Source: Sphingobacteriales bacterium (GTDB taxonomy: Bacteria; Bacteroidota; Bacteroidia; Chitinophagales; Chitinophagaceae). Taken from it: a DNA stretch of 64,000 bases. The stretch lies in assembly GCA_012270485.1 (NCBI GenBank), contig JAAXIF010000028.1:62001-126000 (forward strand), given 5' to 3'. The translations under genes were made by a program, and so were the position numbers. The first letter of the stretch is position 1; each line of letters starts with the position of its first letter. The notes below the pieces were generated by a model. It saw nothing but the letters and a program-made list of their open reading frames with translations. It was not told the DNA's origin and did not search any database. Positions 23,352 through 31,818 of this stretch are shown here, in pieces.

Positions 23352-23588
23352 TTATTTAAGTTGACCAGATTCTATTAATTTTTCAAATGTGTCCCATAAA
23401 CTTTGGAATTTTACCTCATAAAGTTCCTTGAGACCGAAGTATTTGTTCATCAATTCGTCTTGATACTCTGCATCACCGCATCTATCCTGAAATCTTTCAT
23501 CGTCTACAAAATAGGTGGTGAGTTCATCAAGATCGTCTGTGATCATCCAACACTTCATTATCTTCTGTTCTAAATCAAATCTATCCAT
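23352..23588 (-). CDS. Small acidic T4-like hypothetical protein
   Basis: A 78-residue protein starting MDRFDLEQKIMKCWMITDDL at ATG 23588, preceded by GGGAAG; the upstream ATG at 23609 gives a poorer ribosome site. It is mostly helical and acidic. I recognise the start as a conserved marine T4-like phage protein with no known role. It overlaps the preceding gene by 8 bp. Confidence 0.75.
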   Translation of the reverse strand: MDRFDLEQKIMKCWMITDDLDELTTYFVDDERFQDRCGDAEYQDELMNKYFGLKELYEVKFQSLWDTFEKLIESGQLK

Positions 23589-23805
23589 CAATAACTTCCC
23601 AATTAACAATTGTGTTCACATCAATAGACTGCCATCTCATATCGACCACATCATAGAACGCAAGATATGAACTATCGTTTCGTTGTTTGATAAACGTGGG
23701 TGTTGCTTTCAAAGTAAGATTTGCAGTCAGTTCTTCACCTGTACGATAGTGATTAAAGGTGACTCGTACTACACCGTTATAAGCTGCGTTAAGTAGTTTG
23801 TCCAT
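23581..23805 (-). CDS. WYL_2/Sm-like SH3-fold small protein
   Basis: A 74-residue beta-rich protein with VVRVTFNHYRTGEELTANLT and a C-terminal DMRWQSIDVNTIVNWEVI. This is the pattern of the small SH3/Sm-like (WYL_2, formerly DUF2693) family found in T4-like phages, which may bind nucleic acid. Translationally coupled to 23352-23588. Confidence 0.68.
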   Translation of the reverse strand: MDKLLNAAYNGVVRVTFNHYRTGEELTANLTLKATPTFIKQRNDSSYLAFYDVVDMRWQSIDVNTIVNWEVIDG

Positions 23806-23819
23806 GTTTATTCCGTTGA

Positions 23820-24659
23820 TTAAAATGGGCGTTCAACTGTTTCTCTATATTCTGACTCAAACAGTTCCTTTAAATATTCCGCGTAATGAGTTTGAGTAAT
23901 CTCGTTCGGATGACCATAAGGAAGTAAGTCTCTTTCTGGTTGTCCGTCTATATTTCTATGTGTACAAAAGTTATGTATGGTTCGGTGCTTACTGAGACCG
24001 ATACGTGAATAAGGTTCCAAACAACCAACCATATCGGAAAGTAATTTATTGTGATCTTTCCACAGTGGTTCTTTATCAAGCATAACTGCTACAACGTCTC
24101 TCCACATAACATCATGAAAACAACCTTGAAGTAATTTTATGTTATGTGCCTTACACATTGTCTGCACCGCAATCATATACGGTAGTTGTTGTTGAAGATA
24201 CCTTCGGTTGTGTTTGTTTACGATATACCAGTCCTTGATAGTTTCTCGTAACTTTTCATCAAAGTAACCAACCGTGTCAACTCTAATTGGTGAGTACTGA
24301 GTGATCCCCTCAAAACGCATGATATTGAAATCATCCTCAACCGATTTGTCGATTGCGAAAGGAAGTTCTTCTCTTTGCCATGCAGACCAGAGAACAACCA
24401 TGTGAGTAGTATTCTCTGGTGTCGCTAACTTACCATCCTGTTTGTAAATCCACTTTGGTGCTTTACCATTGAACCACATACTTAAATCACGAAAGATCTT
24501 GTGGTTGCTCGCCCCACAAGATCCCATGTTGTTATATTTTACTCCAAGATGTTCCGCAAGTTTGTGCGTGAAAGTGTGTTTCCAATGTGTGGGTGGATTT
24601 TGATCGTAACCTTCTAATTCATCCCCCCAAACGAAACTACAACCTGTAGTGACGAGCAT
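23820..24659 (-). CDS. SGNH-hydrolase-like protein
   Basis: A 279-residue protein. The N-terminal block I is VTTGCSFVWGDELEGYD (Ser at residue 8), and MGSCGASNHKIFRDL (about 45-59) supplies Gly/Asn of blocks II-III. The C-terminal PYGHPNEITQTHYAEYL offers the distal catalytic His. This matches DUF6071-type SGNH-like phage proteins. Such enzymes deacylate or deacetylate glycans or lipids; the substrate here is unknown. Its ATG follows directly after the DUF3310 stop. Confidence 0.72.
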   Translation of the reverse strand: MLVTTGCSFVWGDELEGYDQNPPTHWKHTFTHKLAEHLGVKYNNMGSCGASNHKIFRDLSMWFNGKAPKWIYKQDGKLATPENTTHMVVLWSAWQREELPFAIDKSVEDDFNIMRFEGITQYSPIRVDTVGYFDEKLRETIKDWYIVNKHNRRYLQQQLPYMIAVQTMCKAHNIKLLQGCFHDVMWRDVVAVMLDKEPLWKDHNKLLSDMVGCLEPYSRIGLSKHRTIHNFCTHRNIDGQPERDLLPYGHPNEITQTHYAEYLKELFESEYRETVERPF

Positions 24660-24965
24660 TTATTTTCCTGTTTTTTTACTATGGTACTCTGCATTAATGT
24701 CATGCACGTGTAGTGCAATCAAAGCGTAGTGAAGAACCTTCATAAGATCGTCACGGTTGTAACCGTTTTTGTGACCGTATCGTTGTGTATACTTGAGTAT
24801 ATTACCCAAAGTAAACCCGATACCATGCCCGCCGTCAATGATGAACTCAGTTGCCTGATATTTGTTCTTTGAATAGTGTTGATCATATGTCTTATTGACG
24901 TACTCAAGTAATCCATCGATGTTCTCCTTTTCATTGTATTTATATTCAATATCGTTTTTACTCAT
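24660..24965 (-). CDS. DUF3310 protein
   Basis: A 101-residue protein with the DUF3310 core: ATEFIIDGGHGIGFTLGNIL (about 40-59), KYTQRYGHKNGYNRDDLMKV and LHYALIALH. The family, sometimes called SaV-like or nucleotide-kinase-like, occurs widely in phages near nucleotide metabolism genes; its activity is unproven. It has its own early promoter (24992-25020). Confidence 0.82.
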   Translation of the reverse strand: MSKNDIEYKYNEKENIDGLLEYVNKTYDQHYSKNKYQATEFIIDGGHGIGFTLGNILKYTQRYGHKNGYNRDDLMKVLHYALIALHVHDINAEYHSKKTGK

Positions 24966-24991
24966 TACAATCTCCAGTTAAAAGTATGAAC

Positions 24992-25020
24992 ATTATACTA
25001 CAGTTTCAGTAAAATGTCAA
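24992..25020 (-). promoter_or_regulatory. Early sigma70 promoter
   Basis: Minus strand TTGACA (25015-25020), 17 bp, TATAAT (24992-24997). The TGA of the upstream oxygenase-like gene lies in the -35 box. It serves DUF3310 and following genes. Confidence 0.86.
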
Positions 25021-25691
25021 ACACTTTCTATTTCTTCGATCAACATATCTCGCATTAGTTTTGCCTGTTGATCTTTTGTGTCTCCGTTCGCGACACCATT
25101 ATTTACAAACTTATATGCAAGAGTGATTCTCTCACCCCCAGAGTATGCAGAATGCCAACACAAATTCTCTGGTTCCTCATCAGATCCAAAGTAGTAGTGT
25201 CTGCACTGCCATCCTTTCACGTCTGGTAACGTAATGATCTCATCCTTCTCTTTGTCATAGTATCGGAAGTATCCATTACCATCACTCCAAGTGAATAAGA
25301 TCTGATACGCATTCGCATCAAAGTTGGTGTGCCAACCAACATAACCGCCAGGCGGATAGTATGTAAGAAGTGCAGAAGTGTGTGCGCCTATTTCTTGTGC
25401 AAAGTCAAACTTTACTTTCTGTTTATATGGATCCCACTCTTCTGATTCAACCTTACACATCTTCGCAATAGGTTGACCAAAATACCGATCGGGTGCGCCT
25501 ACCAACTTATCTCGTTGTAAACATTCTTCTAGGTATTCACGAGAACAGAAATACTCACCCTGATCTATATCTTCTTCAATACGATACGTCCAGTACTTCT
25601 TGTTATCATAATCCTTGTGCGTAAAGAACTCGTCTGAGATTTCATTCAGACGATCCATGAACTGAGGATTACGGATAACAACTTCACTCAT
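25017..25691 (-). CDS. 2OG-oxygenase-like double-stranded beta-helix protein
   Basis: A 224-residue protein. The core reads YYPPGGYVGWHTNFDANAYQ (about 120-139), TWSDGNGYFRYYD, then CWHSAYSGGERITLAYKF (about 182-199). The distal His and Arg fit a 2-oxoglutarate/Fe(II) fold, but the first iron-binding unit reads H-T-N instead of H-x-D. A paralogue with H-N-N lies at 48926-49561. The target may be a protein or nucleotide; iron binding needs testing. Confidence 0.72.
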   Translation of the reverse strand: MSEVVIRNPQFMDRLNEISDEFFTHKDYDNKKYWTYRIEEDIDQGEYFCSREYLEECLQRDKLVGAPDRYFGQPIAKMCKVESEEWDPYKQKVKFDFAQEIGAHTSALLTYYPPGGYVGWHTNFDANAYQILFTWSDGNGYFRYYDKEKDEIITLPDVKGWQCRHYYFGSDEEPENLCWHSAYSGGERITLAYKFVNNGVANGDTKDQQAKLMRDMLIEEIESV

Positions 25692-25969
25692 TATACAATG
25701 AGACCTGAAGTCGCTTGATGATACGCTTTGGTTACTTCTTCGTTTGTCTTGGTAACAAACACGATCCCTGCCGTATAGAAAGACATCTCTGTTGGATTCT
25801 CTTCACCAGTCACCGCAACACCACGGGCAAAACCCATACCTTCTTGTGTTTGGATCACCATACGAGGATCACTGATAATGTACGAACTCGCACCACTATC
25901 TTTATACTTACCTACAAACTCACCAGCTGCAGAAACAACTGATACCACATCACCTTTTTTATAACTCAT
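25691..25969 (-). CDS. Small beta-barrel (Sm-like) hypothetical protein
   Basis: A 92-residue protein with GDVVSVVSAAGEFVGKYKDS near the start, then PRMVIQTQEGMGFARGVAVT. The pattern of strands suggests an Sm/SH3-type barrel. It recurs in marine T4-like phages. It ends at the ATG of the oxygenase-like gene and starts 2 bp after thyX. Function unknown. Confidence 0.7.
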   Translation of the reverse strand: MSYKKGDVVSVVSAAGEFVGKYKDSGASSYIISDPRMVIQTQEGMGFARGVAVTGEENPTEMSFYTAGIVFVTKTNEEVTKAYHQATSGLIV

Positions 25970-25971
25970 AA

Positions 25972-26664
25972 TTACTCCTCTAAAGCATTAATAACATCGG
26001 GGAAGTGTACCCCAATAATTTCCCAACACTGTTGTGCGACCAACATATGTTCTTTCTGTGTACCATTACCCATTCTTAATTGACAGTAATGGATCCATGA
26101 TCTCAACGATCCCGCCATATATAGTGTTGTCTCTGTATTACCTTCTGGTAGTACTGCACGTGCTTGTTCCTTTGCAATACCGTTAGACAACGCCCACTCG
26201 TAGTTCTCTTTTGCCTTGTTGATGACCTCACGTTGTTTCATGTTCCACTGTTCGTACAGTCGTTCATTAACAGTCTTGTTACCACCCTTACCAAAGTCAT
26301 CCAAGTCTTCCAACTCAATAGAGTTCTGACGATTCTTAGGATCTTGTAATCGTGTCATCCTAGTAACAAAGTGTTCACTCTTCGCATATCGTTGACTGAA
26401 CTCTTGAAATGAAAACGAGCGATGACGGATAATCTGTCGAGAGATATCACGTGTTGTTGTGATCTCCATAGTGAGATGAACCATCTCCAGTGGTGACCAG
26501 TGATTCTCCCTAATCAAATAACGAACCAACTTACCAGCGGTCTTGTTGTTATTTTGATTACTAGGATTACTTACCCTAGCTGCATATGCAACCAACTCTT
26601 CCGCAGAATGACATCCAGTCTCCGCATTAGGTTGACTCAAACAAACTAAACTTACTCTACTCAC
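25972..26664 (-). CDS. thyX: Flavin-dependent thymidylate synthase ThyX
   Basis: A 230-residue enzyme making dTMP from dUMP with FAD and methylenetetrahydrofolate. The ThyX signature RHRxxSxxxxSxR is present as RHRSFSFQEFSQRY (80-93). LPEGNTETTLYMAGSLRSW (about 167-185) matches the C-terminal substrate-binding part. The start is a GTG at 26664 overlapping the mazG stop by 8 bp, with AAGGAG seven bases upstream. With dCMP deaminase (38.6 kb) and NrdA it supplies dTTP. Confidence 0.95.
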   Translation of the reverse strand: MSRVSLVCLSQPNAETGCHSAEELVAYAARVSNPSNQNNNKTAGKLVRYLIRENHWSPLEMVHLTMEITTTRDISRQIIRHRSFSFQEFSQRYAKSEHFVTRMTRLQDPKNRQNSIELEDLDDFGKGGNKTVNERLYEQWNMKQREVINKAKENYEWALSNGIAKEQARAVLPEGNTETTLYMAGSLRSWIHYCQLRMGNGTQKEHMLVAQQCWEIIGVHFPDVINALEE

Positions 26665-26974
26665 ACATCATCTCCTTGACAAAAATTCCGTCTACCATTC
26701 TACCCTTTCTGTCTTTGATATCTGCATACGCAACTTCAAGACAATGTTTCAAAGGTAGTCCATTCCGTTTTGCGATATTTATCAGAACCACTAAGATGTC
26801 GCCAATATCGTCTGCGATATCTTTCTGTTTACAAACATTGTCAGATAGTTCACCCACCTCTTGGATAAGTTTACATACCTGATCTTTATCAGTCGCACCC
26901 TCGATCAAATTACGATCCTCGTGCCACTGTTCAATCATTTCGACTAACTCTTCAATAGTTGTCGCCGTCTTCAT
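26657..26974 (-). CDS. mazG: MazG-like nucleotide pyrophosphohydrolase
   Basis: A 105-residue protein from ATG 26974, chosen for GGAG seven bases upstream; the longer frame starts inside the membrane-protein gene. The MazG helices show KLIQEVGELSDNVCK (ExxE) and DIADDIGDILVVLINIAKRN (ExxD-like), the magnesium-binding core. It hydrolyses NTP/dNTPs, or possibly ppGpp, to the monophosphate. Phage MazG proteins are widespread in marine myoviruses. Confidence 0.88.
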   Translation of the reverse strand: MKTATTIEELVEMIEQWHEDRNLIEGATDKDQVCKLIQEVGELSDNVCKQKDIADDIGDILVVLINIAKRNGLPLKHCLEVAYADIKDRKGRMVDGIFVKEMMCE

Positions 26975-27146
26975 CGTCATACTCCACAATTTCTTCTTCA
27001 ATCTCAATCTGTCCGTTCTGTTTTAGAAACTCGAACATTCCCAACGCACCTTGCTTCACACCAAAATGATGTCCCACATAATATGTGAACGCAAGTAAAA
27101 AGGTTCCGATTAGAGTCGCCTCTAATGCGGTATAAGGTATATACAT
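26952..27146 (-). CDS. Small membrane protein upstream of mazG
   Basis: A 64-residue protein with one hydrophobic span (about 8-27, LEATLIGTFLLAFTYYVGHH) and an acidic C-terminus (EEEIVEYDDEDGD). It overlaps mazG by 23 bp and starts at the last base of the helicase stop. Function unknown. Confidence 0.62.
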   Translation of the reverse strand: MYIPYTALEATLIGTFLLAFTYYVGHHFGVKQGALGMFEFLKQNGQIEIEEEIVEYDDEDGDNY

Positions 27147-28561
27147 TATTCACTCATCCTAAAGTTCTTAAATTTTTCCGACTTGATTCTCTCTCCAGCG
27201 GAAGAGTTATCGAAGATCGGTTTGTCATCCCATCCTTTGTCTTGATCATCATCAACCTCACTGGACTGATCACAATCAAATAACTTCATCTTACTTCGGT
27301 CTACCCCAACCATAAATCTCTGATTGTATGTAGGATCATTGTAACGGTTCTTCAACTGTTTGACCATGATCTTACCCTGTGCATTCAATTCGTCATTCGC
27401 AATGAGAGCAAACATAAAGTCAGCAGTCGCAGGCAAACCAAATGATTCGGATGTATCTTCAAGACCAAGATCATCATTACTATAACCAGAACGAGTAGTC
27501 TGTGTTGCAGAGACAATCGGTACATTGAACTCGACCGCAAGTCCACGAAGTTCTTCTGCGATACTCTTGATATAAGAATAAGAATTGATCGCACCACCCA
27601 TACCTTTCATCCTTGATGAAGCACAAATATTTAGATAATCAATAAACACGATATCTGGTACAAAGTTCTTCTTGAGTTTCAACTCATTCAACAATGCACG
27701 GAAGTGATTCGCATGTGCCTGACCAGTAGGATATTCCTTGATGATCAGTTTACCATTGGTCTTGTCAGAGATCGCCTTGACTCTGTCCGTGAACATAGTC
27801 TTGGATAAGTTCTCCAACTGGTCGATTGCCACATCCATCAAGTTCGCATCAATACGTTCTGCAATACGTTCTTCTGCCATCTCCATCGTGATGTACAAGA
27901 CGTTCTTACTCTCCGACAGAGCTGCACCAGCACAGTGACACATGAACAAGGATTTACCAACACCAGTACCAGCGAGTGCTATGTTAAGTGTCTTGTTGGG
28001 TAATCCGCCTTTTGTGATCGCGTTGAAATATTCCAAGTCGAACGGTAACCGTTCTTCTTCTTGGTGGTAGAACTCAAATCGTTCATCCACTGACTCGAAG
28101 TAGTCATGACCAATATTAGTATCGAACGATACACCCAGTGCCTTTGATAGTACATCGGGAATTGCATTTTTAGAAAGTACCTTGTGTTTGCCGTCTATGA
28201 TTGTAATGGACTCCATGACCGCATTATAGACCGCACGATCCTGACACCACTTCTCAGTAGTATCTATCAACCAATCAAGGTTTTCTGCTTTAGTTTCAAA
28301 GATATTTGGTAATATTTCCATAGCATGACGATAGACCTCATCGTTGAGTCTATCACCACTATCGATTTCAATCTTGAATGCTTCCATTGTAGGAAGTTTG
28401 TTGTACTTTGCAATAAACAAAGTCAACTCTTTGAATAGTCCCTTGTATACTCCCTCAAAGTATTCGGGATCAAGGAAGGCAGCGACCTTCCTCATGTACT
28501 GATCGTTAGTCAGTAGATTCCGTAGAATTGTTTGTTCTAAGTTTATCTCCATAGGTATCAT
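27146..28561 (-). CDS. 41: Replicative DNA helicase (gp41, DnaB-like)
   Basis: A 471-residue hexameric helicase of the replication fork. It has an N-terminal helical domain (about 1-150), a RecA-like motor with Walker A GTGVGKS (198-204), ITMEMAEERIAERID and Walker B DIVFIDYLNIC (about 308), and QLKNRYNDP near the C-terminus (H4-type region). It unwinds DNA 5'-3' and recruits the primase. The ORF start at 28561 or ATG 28552 (MEINLEQ) is possible; both overlap the preceding gene. Confidence 0.94.
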   Translation of the reverse strand: MIPMEINLEQTILRNLLTNDQYMRKVAAFLDPEYFEGVYKGLFKELTLFIAKYNKLPTMEAFKIEIDSGDRLNDEVYRHAMEILPNIFETKAENLDWLIDTTEKWCQDRAVYNAVMESITIIDGKHKVLSKNAIPDVLSKALGVSFDTNIGHDYFESVDERFEFYHQEEERLPFDLEYFNAITKGGLPNKTLNIALAGTGVGKSLFMCHCAGAALSESKNVLYITMEMAEERIAERIDANLMDVAIDQLENLSKTMFTDRVKAISDKTNGKLIIKEYPTGQAHANHFRALLNELKLKKNFVPDIVFIDYLNICASSRMKGMGGAINSYSYIKSIAEELRGLAVEFNVPIVSATQTTRSGYSNDDLGLEDTSESFGLPATADFMFALIANDELNAQGKIMVKQLKNRYNDPTYNQRFMVGVDRSKMKLFDCDQSSEVDDDQDKGWDDKPIFDNSSAGERIKSEKFKNFRMSE

Positions 28562-28871
28562 CCATCTCAGCAGTAGTTAGTGTGCCTTGAGCATATGACC
28601 GCTCTAAAATATCCTCAAGCATATCGGCTGCGTGTTCCTGTAACGGAACATATGTGGTACTGAGTTCTGGATCTGGTGATGAGATGATTCTGAAATTGAA
28701 CTTCAGACATTTTTCTGCACCATCAAAACTAACATTACCATAACGAATAACAGACTCAACGAAGTCACCAGTAAGGATACGTACATCCCATGCCTGTTCG
28801 TTGTCTGCATCAGCGGGGACTAACTCATAGTCAATCCCCTCACTCAATTTATCAATGTTTATATCACGCAT
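28506..28871 (-). CDS. Hypothetical protein between uvsX and gene 41
   Basis: A 121-residue acidic protein. In T4 the gene between uvsX and 41 is gene 40, a head-vertex chaperone, but I see no similarity strong enough to name it so. Features: beta-rich GDFVESVIRYGNVSFDG and a helical ADMLEDILERSYAQ. It overlaps uvsX by 8 bp and gp41 by 56 bp, so expression is coupled to both. Confidence 0.72.
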   Translation of the reverse strand: MRDINIDKLSEGIDYELVPADADNEQAWDVRILTGDFVESVIRYGNVSFDGAEKCLKFNFRIISSPDPELSTTYVPLQEHAADMLEDILERSYAQGTLTTAEMDDTYGDKLRTNNSTESTD

Positions 28872-29898
28872 CGCCTTCGACCATTATATCAAATTCTACA
28901 TCAGAAGGCAAGCCTATTTTGTAACTTTTTTTCAAGAAGTCTTTGAAGTCAGTAGTCGCAAAGATTGGTTCCCAGAACTCACGTTCCAGTGTTTCTTTCT
29001 GACGATACTTCTTCTCTTCCCCAGCACGTTGATACCAACCATTACTTGGTTTGACAACATACTCACCAGCGAGTGCGACATCCAGTAGTCCAGAGTATTT
29101 CTCTACACCACCATCCCACGATACACTGATCGGAATCTTGGATTGTTCTTTTACGTAACGTGACTTATCAACCTTGATCACAAAATCATAACCAGTAACT
29201 TCAGTACCAGTCTTGTTCTGTCTACGTCCGATAATCCAGATATTGTCTGCACTGTAGTAAATACCAGTACCACCAGACACTACGTCTTTAGGGAACAGAC
29301 CAATCTCTTTGTACGTATGGTTGATCGCAATCAATGGGATCTTCTTCATATTCAGATATGGTGTTACCATACGGAAGAGAGACTTGAATGCTTTCGCACG
29401 TGACATGTCTGCAACAGACTTCTCGTTCATTGCATCTTCTAGTTCCTTCTTGGATGCAAGGTTACCAACGGAGTCGATGACCACAATCACATCATCGGAT
29501 GCATCTAGATTCTCTAGTTGATTGATGATGTCGAACTTCAGTTCTTCTACGTCTTTGATCGGACAATGTAGAACACGGTTAGTATCTATACCGAACTGTT
29601 CAAAGTACGATTGTGGTGAACCAAACTCTGAATCATAAAACAACAGAACCGAGTCTGGTCGTTTCTCTAGATAGGCAGACGCCATCAATAGAGCAAAAGA
29701 AGTTTTGAAGTGTTTACTCGGCCCTGCCAGTACGGTCAAGCCAGGCGTCACACCACCTTCGGTCGAACCAGACAACGCGACATTAATCATCGGTACATCG
29801 GTCGGAACCATATCTACTTCTTGAAAGAATTTACTATCTTGGAGTACAGCAGTATCCTTGATCTTGGACTGCTTTCTCAATTTATCCATTACACTCAT
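28864..29898 (-). CDS. uvsX: UvsX RecA-like recombinase
   Basis: A 344-residue strand-exchange protein. Walker A is GPSKHFKTS (59-67), the T4 UvsX-type variant; Walker B is DVIVVIDSVGN (about 135). LIAINHTYKEIGLF and VVSGGTGIYYSADNIWIIGR match UvsX. It assembles on ssDNA with UvsY (48.5-48.9 kb) to drive recombination-dependent replication. It overlaps the UDP-sugar dehydrogenase gene as ATGA. Confidence 0.95.
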   Translation of the reverse strand: MSVMDKLRKQSKIKDTAVLQDSKFFQEVDMVPTDVPMINVALSGSTEGGVTPGLTVLAGPSKHFKTSFALLMASAYLEKRPDSVLLFYDSEFGSPQSYFEQFGIDTNRVLHCPIKDVEELKFDIINQLENLDASDDVIVVIDSVGNLASKKELEDAMNEKSVADMSRAKAFKSLFRMVTPYLNMKKIPLIAINHTYKEIGLFPKDVVSGGTGIYYSADNIWIIGRRQNKTGTEVTGYDFVIKVDKSRYVKEQSKIPISVSWDGGVEKYSGLLDVALAGEYVVKPSNGWYQRAGEEKKYRQKETLEREFWEPIFATTDFKDFLKKSYKIGLPSDVEFDIMVEGDA

Positions 29899-30863
29899 TC
29901 ATCTTCTCCAAATGTTATATTGTTAACTTTTTCACGATCATCTTTCTCATAGTGTTTGCGATAATCGTTATTGATTCGTATGACCTCTTTGATCATATCG
30001 AAACAAACCTCACCACCTGATCCCTGTTCAGAGAACTTTAAGAAGGCAGCGATATCCTTCGGGAAACATGCACCACCGAACCCACGTTTACCATCATAGC
30101 CAGGCACACGTGTGTGTCCGATACCAACACGACTATCTGCTCCCATTGCACGTGTAATTATATTGTAACTACACTGATACGAATTCACCAGATCATAGAA
30201 CTGATTGAAGAACGTAACCTTGGTTGCGAGATATGTATTGATTCCATATTTCACAAAAGACGCCTCATGAGCAGACATACGATAGAACTCACGTGTAGAA
30301 CACAATGAGAAGATATCATAGATCTGCATCAACTCACCTGTTGCATCGTCTGATCCACCAACCACATGAAACTTCGCATCTACAAATTGTTCCTGTGCAG
30401 ATTTCTCTGTAAGGAACTCTGGATTGTAGACGAACCTGTTTGATGCTTCATCGTTCATACTATTATACAGACGATCGATTACATCTGGTGTGATTGTTGA
30501 TTTGACAACAACAAGTGCATTGGTGTGGTTCATGAGTTTGAGTACTGCATCTTCTACAATACTCGCATCGACCGTATGGTTTTCACTCATCGGAGTGGGC
30601 GCACATACGAATACGCAGTGTGGATCGACCTGAGTCAGATCGTCAATTGTTGTACCATACTTGGGATCTACAATTGTTATTTCCACCAAGGGATTGGTGA
30701 ACGCATAATCTACTGCACTACCTACGAAACCATGACCAACAATACCCAGACGGAAAGGGTTACCTACTCCGACTGGTGGTTCAGATTTCTTTGGGACATC
30801 GGTGGGTTTACGTCCCGCCAATCCTGTGTCCTTTGGTAGATACTTGTCAAAATCATCTGCCAT
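29895..30863 (-). CDS. ugd: UDP-glucose 6-dehydrogenase
   Basis: A 322-residue enzyme from ATG 30863 (MADDFDKYLP), which has GAGGAG seven bases upstream; the earlier start lies in the epimerase gene. The NAD site is LGIVGHGFVGSAVDYAF. The catalytic Cys is in GFGGACFPKDI, and KSTITPD and YNPEFLTEKSA are family motifs. It oxidises UDP-glucose to UDP-glucuronate; GDP-mannose is an alternative. With the adjacent 4-epimerase it would yield UDP-galacturonate. It is shorter than full-length Ugd, mainly in the C-terminal domain. Confidence 0.88.
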   Translation of the reverse strand: MADDFDKYLPKDTGLAGRKPTDVPKKSEPPVGVGNPFRLGIVGHGFVGSAVDYAFTNPLVEITIVDPKYGTTIDDLTQVDPHCVFVCAPTPMSENHTVDASIVEDAVLKLMNHTNALVVVKSTITPDVIDRLYNSMNDEASNRFVYNPEFLTEKSAQEQFVDAKFHVVGGSDDATGELMQIYDIFSLCSTREFYRMSAHEASFVKYGINTYLATKVTFFNQFYDLVNSYQCSYNIITRAMGADSRVGIGHTRVPGYDGKRGFGGACFPKDIAAFLKFSEQGSGGEVCFDMIKEVIRINNDYRKHYEKDDREKVNNITFGEDE

Positions 30864-31818
30864 CGTGATACTCCTCATACCATGCATAAAATTTACCGAC
30901 ACCCTCTTCGATACTCACTTTTGGTGAGTACCCAAGTTGTTGGAGTTTCTTGGTATTACTCCAAGTCTCCAGAGTGTCTGCTGGATGTCTAGGTGCAAGA
31001 TTGATCTTTGCACTCGTAGCGTGTTCAGCACAACACGTGTCACAAGCACGATCCTCAATTTCTTTTACAAAGTCCATGAGTTCTACTTGTTTACCACGTC
31101 CAATATTGAAGATCTCGTTCGACTCAATGGATTGATCATTCAAGACGATTTCGATACCGTCAAGAATGTCCTCCACGTAAGTGAAGTCCCTCTTCATTTT
31201 ACCGTAATTATACACGTCTACGACCTGATTGTCAAGCATTTTCTTTGTGAATTGAAATAGTGCCATGTCTGGTCTACCCCAAGGCCCATACACGGTAAAG
31301 AAACGCAGACCTACATTTTTGATACCAGATATAGCAAACTGAATCTCGTTGATGTACTTGGTGTATGCATATGCATTACGTTGTTTACCTGTAGTCAGAT
31401 CTTCTGTCCAACCTTCTTCGGGGATAGGTGTCTCACCATAAACGGATGACGTAGATGCATAGACCACACGGATATCTCTGTTCTTGACAATCTCGATTAG
31501 ATTCTGTGTACCGTCAATGTTGTTTGAGTGGTAGTCTCTTTCCTTACCAAACGAATCCCTCACACCAGCATGAGCCGCAAGGTGAACGATTTGTTCTGGT
31601 TGAAACGAGTCGATGATTCTCAACATACCTTCGTAGTCACGCAGATCGCATACCTGAATGTTCAAACCGAAATATTCGGTACGATCGATCTTGAGTTGTG
31701 GATCATACAAGTGATTATTATAATTGTCAAGACCGAGTACTTCATGTCCCTTGTTACTCAACCTATTCATTAATTGCGAACCGATGAATCCAGCCGCACC
31801 TGTTACTAATATTTTCAT
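30853..31818 (-). CDS. NAD-dependent sugar epimerase (UDP-glucuronate 4-epimerase type)
   Basis: A 321-residue extended short-chain dehydrogenase. The NAD motif is GAAGFIG (7-13) and the catalytic residues are STSSVYG and YAYTK (about 120-152). GLRFFTVYGPWGRPDMALF and KRDFTYVEDILDGIE are typical of UDP-glucuronate epimerases. It probably converts UDP-GlcA to UDP-GalA. It overlaps the dehydrogenase gene by 11 bp. Confidence 0.9.
   Translation of the reverse strand: MKILVTGAAGFIGSQLMNRLSNKGHEVLGLDNYNNHLYDPQLKIDRTEYFGLNIQVCDLRDYEGMLRIIDSFQPEQIVHLAAHAGVRDSFGKERDYHSNNIDGTQNLIEIVKNRDIRVVYASTSSVYGETPIPEEGWTEDLTTGKQRNAYAYTKYINEIQFAISGIKNVGLRFFTVYGPWGRPDMALFQFTKKMLDNQVVDVYNYGKMKRDFTYVEDILDGIEIVLNDQSIESNEIFNIGRGKQVELMDFVKEIEDRACDTCCAEHATSAKINLAPRHPADTLETWSNTKKLQQLGYSPKVSIEEGVGKFYAWYEEYHDGR

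Noticed and set aside
24937..24944. TATAAATA inside the DUF3310 gene
   Set aside because: Within coding sequence and almost 280 bp from the next start codon; likely chance.
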